Shown here piece by piece: positions 58,655-64,000 of a stretch of 64,000 bases of DNA; position 1 is the stretch's first letter, and the number at the start of each line of letters is the position of its first letter. Source of the stretch: Pelosinus sp. IPA-1 (GTDB lineage Bacteria > Bacillota > Negativicutes > DSM-13327); contig NZ_BSVC01000001.1 in the NCBI RefSeq assembly GCF_030269905.1, forward strand, positions 1 to 64,000. The letters are read 5' to 3'. Made by a program: the position numbers and the translations under genes. The notes under the pieces were generated by a model. That model did no database searches, was not told the origin of the DNA, and worked only from the letters and a program-made list of their open reading frames with translations.

Positions 58655-61600
58655 ATGTTTCGTTTAGGCGTAGATATAGGCTATTCTACATTCAAATATA
58701 TCATTTTAGATGACAAAGAACGAGAAATAGGTAGTGAATATGTGTTCCATAGAGGGAATGTTGAAACAGCATTTAGTAACATGCTGCAAAAAATAGAAAA
58801 TGAATATAAAATCAAGGAATTTTACTTTGGTATTACTGGGGACCAAGCAGAGCGGATGCCTAAATTGGGAAAATATGTTCTCAATGAAGTGACTGCTTTG
58901 ATCGAGGGGGCTTTTGCTAGCGATAATTCCTTGCAGTCCATCATGGATCTCGGGGCACAAAAAGCAAAGTTTATTACGAATCTTTCAGCACAAAACAGAA
59001 CCCACATCAAATTTTCTATGAATTCAAGTTGCTCGGCTGGAACAGGTTCTTTCTTGGAAGAACAGGTTTCCCGGTTGGGGATCAGTTTGTACGAGTACTC
59101 GGATTACACTGAAAAAGCGACAACAGTGCCTCGAATTGCCGGTCGATGCAGCGTATTTTCAAAAACAGATATGATCCACCACCAGCAGGAGGGTGTGAAA
59201 ACAGAAGACATATTATTGGGACTGGCTTATGCTCTGGTACGAAACTTTAAAGCTAATGTGGTACAAAAGAATGCAGTTATACCACCTGTCATGCTAACTG
59301 GCGGCGTGGTTCATAATAAAGGGGTTATAACAGCCTTAAAAGAGGTATTTCAGTTAGAGGACAAAGATATCTTGATACCGAAGCATTTTGATAAGATTAG
59401 TACGTTAGGTGCAGCTCTCCTGGCTGCTGAAAAACAACATGTAGTGACCTTCGAAGACCTTAGGAATGCAACTGTTTTTTCACTTAAACGTAATATGCAA
59501 AATGGTGCTTATCCTGCCTTATACCCATTTGGTCAAAATGAAAGTATCAATAAACATGATTGCAAAAATACTGTTAACCTTAGTGAGGGTTATTTGGGAA
59601 TTGATATCGGTTCTACTAGCACGAATCTGGTATTGATCGATGACGAAAAAAATGTCATTGCACACAGATATTTACGAACAAGAGGGAATCCCAGAGAGGT
59701 TGTCAGGGAGGGAATTAATTCTTTGCAGGAACAGTTCGGACAGCACCTCAAAATAAAAGGGATGGGAACCACGGGATCGGGCCGCTACCTCATCGGCAAT
59801 GAGCTGGGGGCAACCCTTATTATCGATGAAATTACCGCACAAGCAAAAGGCGCGGTAGAAGCTGATCCTGAGGTCGATACGGTTTTTGAAATCGGCGGAC
59901 AGGATTCAAAATATATTAGCATACAAAATGGTATGGTTGTGGATTTTGAGATGAACAAAATATGCGCCGCTGGTACTGGATCTTTTATTGAAGAACAAGC
60001 AAAAAAACTCGATATACCTATTGAGGAATTTTCCCAGTTGGCGCTAAAGAGTGAAAACCCATTGAATTTAGGAGATCGATGCACAGTATTTATTGAAGGA
60101 AACATTGCCAAAGCGTTGGCGAGTCATGAAAGTAAGGAAGATATCACAGCCGGCCTGGCCTACTCGATTGTAAGCAACTATCTAAATCGTGTAGTGGGCA
60201 ATCGGACTATTGGCAACAAAGTTTTTTTGCAGGGAGGGATCGCTTATAACCAAGCGGTTATTAACGCATTTCGTGCTGTTCTAAAACGTGATATCGTTGT
60301 CCCACGCTTTTTTAGCGTGACAGGTGCCTTAGGAACTGCACTCTTGGTTCGGGAAAAACTGGCGCAGGGTGTCATGGACAAAGAAGCCAGTCACTCGATC
60401 CCGCGCAATGTTGGACAGGAAATGGAAAAATTATTTTTAAAGGGGTATACCGGTAACATTGATAGTGCAAAACTGACAATCGGTATTCCCAGAGTATTAT
60501 TTCTGCATAAATTGTTTCCCATGTTTCATGAAGTCTTTAAAACACTGGGCTTTAATGTAATTTTATCGAAAGCAACGGATGAAGAAATTGTGGCCCTTAG
60601 CCAAGAGTATTCTCTAGATGAAACCTGCTATCCTATTAAGTTGATCAATGGTCATGTAGCTTCCTTATTAAATCAAGGTGTAGATTATATTTTTCTGCCA
60701 AGCTTATATACTATGAAACATGATGTTTCAAAAACTCGGGAGGATTATGCCTGCGTATACATGCAGACCACATCGAAAATTGTTTCCCATGTGATGGATT
60801 TAGAGAAGAAGGGCGTAAAATTACTATCTCCAGCTCTCTCCTTTAAGTTTGGTAAAGCTTATATGCTGAAGACCTTATTAGGTATGGGTAAGGAATTGGG
60901 GAAAAATAAAGCGCAAATGGCCTTTGCCGTTATGAAAGGTATGACTAGGCTGCAAGAATATAGCCGGGATGTGGAAGTCTTGAGCCAGGAACTAGTGCAG
61001 AGTCTTCAAGATGAAGAAAAAGCCTTTGTCATCATGACCAGAACCTATAATGTAGCTGATCCTATACTCAATATGAAGATTCCCCAAAAGCTAAGGGAGA
61101 TGGGGTACAAGGTGTTAACCCTCGCTAACATTCCTGCTTTTGATTATGACGTGTCTGAGGATCATCCCAATATGTATTGGCCCTTCGGACAACATATTTT
61201 GGCAGGAGCAAAGATTGTAAGGGACATGCCTAATCTTTATCCCATCTATATTACTAACCATGGCTGCGGACCAGATACTGTACTGAGCCATTATTTCAAT
61301 GCCGAAATGCAGGGGAAACCTTATTTGCATATTGAAGTGGATGAACACTCATCAAGTGTTGGGGTCATTACTCGATTAGAAGCCTTTGTCAATAGTTTGG
61401 ATAATTATGATGCAAAAACAGCGGCAGCAGAAGTACTAGAGCATATACCCAAGAGTACCAAGGAAATAATGGAGCGAAAAGTCTTATTGCCGAATATTTA
61501 TCCCTATAGCCAAGTCTTATGTGAATGGTTCAAAGTTAAGGGAATTGCAGCAGAGATTTTACCTCAAACAAAACAAGCGTCACTAGAATTGGGAAAAAGA

Positions 61601-62536
61601 TTTACTAAGTCCAAAGAGTATTTATCAATGTATTCTTTGTTAGGGGACATTTTCTATCATTTGGAGAATAGGTCGGAAAAGGACGTTACACTGTGGTTGC
61701 CTCAAAGTGAAGGCAGTGAGGTTTATGGCCAGTATGGAAAATTAGTTAGCGAGATAATAAAAGGGGCAGGCTATCAGGGAAAAGTAATTTCTCCATTTAT
61801 CGAGGATTTATTGGAAAATAAGGATTACGGCTTTGATTTCGCCTTAGGAGTGATATTGGCTGATTTAGTAATGGCTTCTGACAAGGAAGACCGGGACAAG
61901 GTTTTGATGAAAGGACTGGAGTTAATCAAAACTGGCGGGTTAAATGAACCAAACCTTATTCAGCTCTCTAAGTATGTTTATAGCCAGTTGCAGAAAAAGA
62001 TATATGATAAACAGATCTATGTGCTTGGAGAATTTAGTATTATATTTAATGGGTATCTAAATAATTTTCAATTAGAAGCTTTGGAAAAAAATCATAGAAT
62101 GTTGTATCAGCCTTTATCTGAAATACTGCTCTTTATATGGCATGATGTTCTCAATAAGGCACCAAAGAATCGCAAAGGGTTTAAAGAAAATCTGGGAAAA
62201 ATGAAGGGATTGATGAAGGGGATATCGGATATTTTATCAGAATACAGTTCTTTTGATACGGATTTTGATGAGTTATTGAGGGAGGCTGATAGGAGGTTAG
62301 CCCTATATGCAGGAGGGGCTGGACGATACAGACTTGCCAAGATATTTCGCTGCCCAGAGCATGTGCATGGCATTTTAACAGTTAGTTCCATGTATGAAAA
62401 TACTGCCACAATACAGAAAATCTTGAGAAACAAAGATAAAGATGAGCTAAAACACCCTGTGCTTGACTTGGCCTTTGATGGATCCAGCCATAGCAATAAT
62501 AAAGAGTTACTTGATACTTTTATACACTATATATAA
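58655..62536 (+). CDS. fused 2-hydroxyacyl-CoA dehydratase activator (double BadF/BcrA ATPase + DUF2229)
   Basis: A 1293-residue protein. Two ASKHA ATPase domains of the BadF/BadG/HgdC type (about 1-255 and 310-570) each keep the cluster cysteines: SSCSAGTGSFLEEQ with GRCSVF, and KICAAGTGSFIEEQ with DRCTVF. Next comes DUF2229 (about 610-850; IGIPRVLFLHKLFPMFHEVF), then a region like the dehydratase D-component (NHGCGPDTVLSHYF). Activators use ATP to push a low-potential electron into radical dehydratases; these long fusions have no proven role. It is slightly shorter than usual (about 1400). GGGGTGATGT precedes the ATG. Confidence 0.9.
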   Translation: MFRLGVDIGYSTFKYIILDDKEREIGSEYVFHRGNVETAFSNMLQKIENEYKIKEFYFGITGDQAERMPKLGKYVLNEVTALIEGAFASDNSLQSIMDLGAQKAKFITNLSAQNRTHIKFSMNSSCSAGTGSFLEEQVSRLGISLYEYSDYTEKATTVPRIAGRCSVFSKTDMIHHQQEGVKTEDILLGLAYALVRNFKANVVQKNAVIPPVMLTGGVVHNKGVITALKEVFQLEDKDILIPKHFDKISTLGAALLAAEKQHVVTFEDLRNATVFSLKRNMQNGAYPALYPFGQNESINKHDCKNTVNLSEGYLGIDIGSTSTNLVLIDDEKNVIAHRYLRTRGNPREVVREGINSLQEQFGQHLKIKGMGTTGSGRYLIGNELGATLIIDEITAQAKGAVEADPEVDTVFEIGGQDSKYISIQNGMVVDFEMNKICAAGTGSFIEEQAKKLDIPIEEFSQLALKSENPLNLGDRCTVFIEGNIAKALASHESKEDITAGLAYSIVSNYLNRVVGNRTIGNKVFLQGGIAYNQAVINAFRAVLKRDIVVPRFFSVTGALGTALLVREKLAQGVMDKEASHSIPRNVGQEMEKLFLKGYTGNIDSAKLTIGIPRVLFLHKLFPMFHEVFKTLGFNVILSKATDEEIVALSQEYSLDETCYPIKLINGHVASLLNQGVDYIFLPSLYTMKHDVSKTREDYACVYMQTTSKIVSHVMDLEKKGVKLLSPALSFKFGKAYMLKTLLGMGKELGKNKAQMAFAVMKGMTRLQEYSRDVEVLSQELVQSLQDEEKAFVIMTRTYNVADPILNMKIPQKLREMGYKVLTLANIPAFDYDVSEDHPNMYWPFGQHILAGAKIVRDMPNLYPIYITNHGCGPDTVLSHYFNAEMQGKPYLHIEVDEHSSSVGVITRLEAFVNSLDNYDAKTAAAEVLEHIPKSTKEIMERKVLLPNIYPYSQVLCEWFKVKGIAAEILPQTKQASLELGKRFTKSKEYLSMYSLLGDIFYHLENRSEKDVTLWLPQSEGSEVYGQYGKLVSEIIKGAGYQGKVISPFIEDLLENKDYGFDFALGVILADLVMASDKEDRDKVLMKGLELIKTGGLNEPNLIQLSKYVYSQLQKKIYDKQIYVLGEFSIIFNGYLNNFQLEALEKNHRMLYQPLSEILLFIWHDVLNKAPKNRKGFKENLGKMKGLMKGISDILSEYSSFDTDFDELLREADRRLALYAGGAGRYRLAKIFRCPEHVHGILTVSSMYENTATIQKILRNKDKDELKHPVLDLAFDGSSHSNNKELLDTFIHYI

Positions 62537-62599
62537 GACCTAAACTACATTTTGGTTAATGGGGTGGACAGGTTATCGAAATATATATGTGCTGTAATT

Positions 62600-62645
62600 G
62601 AAGAATACTCATCAGCTTAGGGAGCTGATGAGTATTCTTCTGTTT
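62600..62645 (+). terminator. strong hairpin terminator (18-bp stem)
   Basis: GAAGAATACTCATCAGCT / AGCTGATGAGTATTCTTC, loop TAGGG, followed by TGTTT. The remaining gap before hcp shows no further gene. Confidence 0.85.
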
Positions 62646-62906
62646 AAGTAAGGGCTATGAGATAAGGTACAGAAATCATTTAATAAAAAACTTCCTACTA
62701 AGGAAAAAGCAGGAAATTGACGAAAAATATAGTATTATATCCATTGTATTCCGAATATTCTGAGTTTTACACAGCGAATAGGAGTATAATCTATATAAGA
62801 GCATAAAAAGATGTTTTGAAGAAATAATAGGTAAAGATGCACATTGACTATGAAATATTATTCTCATTAGGCGATTGTCAAAAAAATATTATAGGGGGAG
62901 ATTAAA

Positions 62907-64000
62907 ATGGAAAATTCAATGTTCTGTTATCAATGTGAACAAACATTTGGGGGAAAAGGTTGTACGAAAAGTGGTGTTTGTGGGAAAACACCTGAAATCG
63001 CAAATTTACAAGATTTATTAATCTATCAGTTAAAAGGAATTTCTTGCTATGCGAAGGCTCTTATCGACCAGGGGAAAACCATTGATAAAGAATTTGTGAA
63101 GTTTGTAGAGAATGGTCTCTTTACCACATTAACAAATGTAAATTTCGATGCTGAAAATCATGTACAATTAATAAAAGAATCACAAAAGTTAAAAGAAAAA
63201 ATAAGAAATCAAGCGCCAGAAGGACAATATCCAGTGGCAGCTACTTATAATGCAAGTGAAACAAAAGAAGCAATGCTAAAAGATGCAGTCCAAGCTGGTA
63301 TTATGTATGATCAAAACCTCGATGCTGATATTCGATCCTTACGATCAACAGTATTATATGGATTAAAAGGAATCAGTGCTTATGGACATCAAGCAAGGTT
63401 TATAAACTATAATAGTGATCAAGTGGACAACTTCTACTTTCAAGGTTTAGAAGCTACTACCAATGATAACTTGACTCTTGACGATATGATACGTATGACA
63501 ATGAGAGCAGGGAATATGAGTGTAGAAGTTATGAAGGTGCTCGATGAAGCAAATACGACAACATATGAAAATCCTTCGCCTCATAAAGTGAATAGAAACA
63601 TTAAAAAGGGTCCCTTTATCATTATATCAGGTCATGATTTAAGAGATTTAGAAATGCTACTTGAGCAAACAGAAGGTAAGGGAATTAACATTTATACTCA
63701 TGGTGAAATGCTGCCAGCGCATGGATATCCAGCACTAAAAAAATATAAACATTTAGTCGGTAATTATGGAACTGCTTGGCAAAATCAGCAGAAAGAATTT
63801 GACGAAATACCAGGATGTATTTTAATGACAACCAACTGTTTAATGAGACCAAGAGAAACATATAAGGATAGAATATTTACAACGAATGTTGTTGGCTGGG
63901 ACGGAGTACAAAATATCCCAGTTAGTGCCGATGGGACAAAAGATTTTAGTGAAATAATAAATAAAGCCTTAGAACTTGGCGGCTTTAAAGAAGATCAGGA
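62907..64000 (+). CDS. hcp: hybrid-cluster protein / hydroxylamine reductase (5' part)
   Basis: The gene runs off the window; 364 residues are visible. The N-terminal Cys motif MFCYQCEQTFGGKGCTKSGV plus CG binds the proximal 4Fe-4S cluster. Typical segments follow: LIYQLKGISCYAKAL, LYGLKGISAYGHQA, GHDLRDLEMLLEQTEGKG and YTHGEMLPAHGYPALKKY (His and Glu ligands of the hybrid cluster). Hcp acts on NO or hydroxylamine under anaerobic nitrosative stress. GGGGGAG precedes the ATG. No hcr reductase gene is visible upstream. Confidence 0.95.
   Translation, partial: MENSMFCYQCEQTFGGKGCTKSGVCGKTPEIANLQDLLIYQLKGISCYAKALIDQGKTIDKEFVKFVENGLFTTLTNVNFDAENHVQLIKESQKLKEKIRNQAPEGQYPVAATYNASETKEAMLKDAVQAGIMYDQNLDADIRSLRSTVLYGLKGISAYGHQARFINYNSDQVDNFYFQGLEATTNDNLTLDDMIRMTMRAGNMSVEVMKVLDEANTTTYENPSPHKVNRNIKKGPFIIISGHDLRDLEMLLEQTEGKGINIYTHGEMLPAHGYPALKKYKHLVGNYGTAWQNQQKEFDEIPGCILMTTNCLMRPRETYKDRIFTTNVVGWDGVQNIPVSADGTKDFSEIINKALELGGFKEDQ

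Noticed and set aside
1-64000. CRISPR array, tRNA or rRNA genes
   Set aside because: No regularly spaced direct repeats with unique spacers, no cloverleaf with a GTTCGA arm, and no rRNA landmark sequences were seen by reading; the dispersed palindromes are not regularly spaced.

Overview
The window is a low-GC chromosome segment from a Firmicute. The best guess is a spore-forming, anaerobic Negativicute of the Pelosinus/Sporomusa type. This is inferred from gene content: a nuo operon without nuoEFG, a fused 2-hydroxyacyl-CoA dehydratase activator, hybrid-cluster protein (hcp), a YtaF-type sporulation membrane protein, a CwlD-like amidase remnant, a TRAP transporter and many iron-sulfur flavoproteins. 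No 16S rRNA or other marker is present, so the taxonomy is not proven. No tRNA, rRNA or CRISPR array was seen.

Layout. 1-8.3 kb: TRAP small permease, cupin, an AraC remnant, a methyl-accepting chemotaxis protein split by a one-base frameshift, SanA/YdcF protein, TetR with an Fe-S reductase, an Fe-S flavoprotein, then a patchwork of duplicated fragments (truncated Rrf2, broken GNAT). 8.6-21.8 kb: PEP-carboxykinase-like P-loop protein, a second flavoprotein fragment, XRE, HAD phosphatase, a MarR/MFS/flavoprotein unit with repeated operators, a coiled-coil protein, a secreted esterase, a methyltransferase, an Rrf2 gene with a MATE remnant, and a divergent VOC/HxlR pair. 22-31.8 kb: Lrp plus amino-acid permease, PepV dipeptidase, YtaF, an LCP protein with a leader hairpin, and an ABC transporter (fused permease plus ATPase) preceded by a recognisable M-box magnesium riboswitch with a terminator. 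32-37.6 kb: an unknown protein, LysR, a fumarase/CMLE-superfamily lyase and a DASS carboxylate transporter. 38.4-41.7 kb: a compact AT-rich three-gene operon of a 22-residue-repeat protein, a MoxR-type AAA ATPase and a VWA/metallopeptidase-like protein. 42.4-52.1 kb: nuoABCDHIJKLMN. 52.4-58.2 kb: GNAT, a truncated amidase, PepSY protein, an OmpR-type two-component system, PAP2 phosphatase and DedA. 58.4-64 kb: a group II intron 5' relic, a 1293-residue dehydratase activator fusion, and the start of hcp.

The window is unusually rich in dispersed palindromic repeats (at least six families). One family, present three times, has compensatory base changes in two stems and looks like a structured RNA or ssDNA element. 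Several genes end at, or are broken by, these repeats. The points most worth following are the M-box-controlled ABC transporter without a binding protein, the MoxR/VWA/repeat-protein operon, and the covarying repeat.
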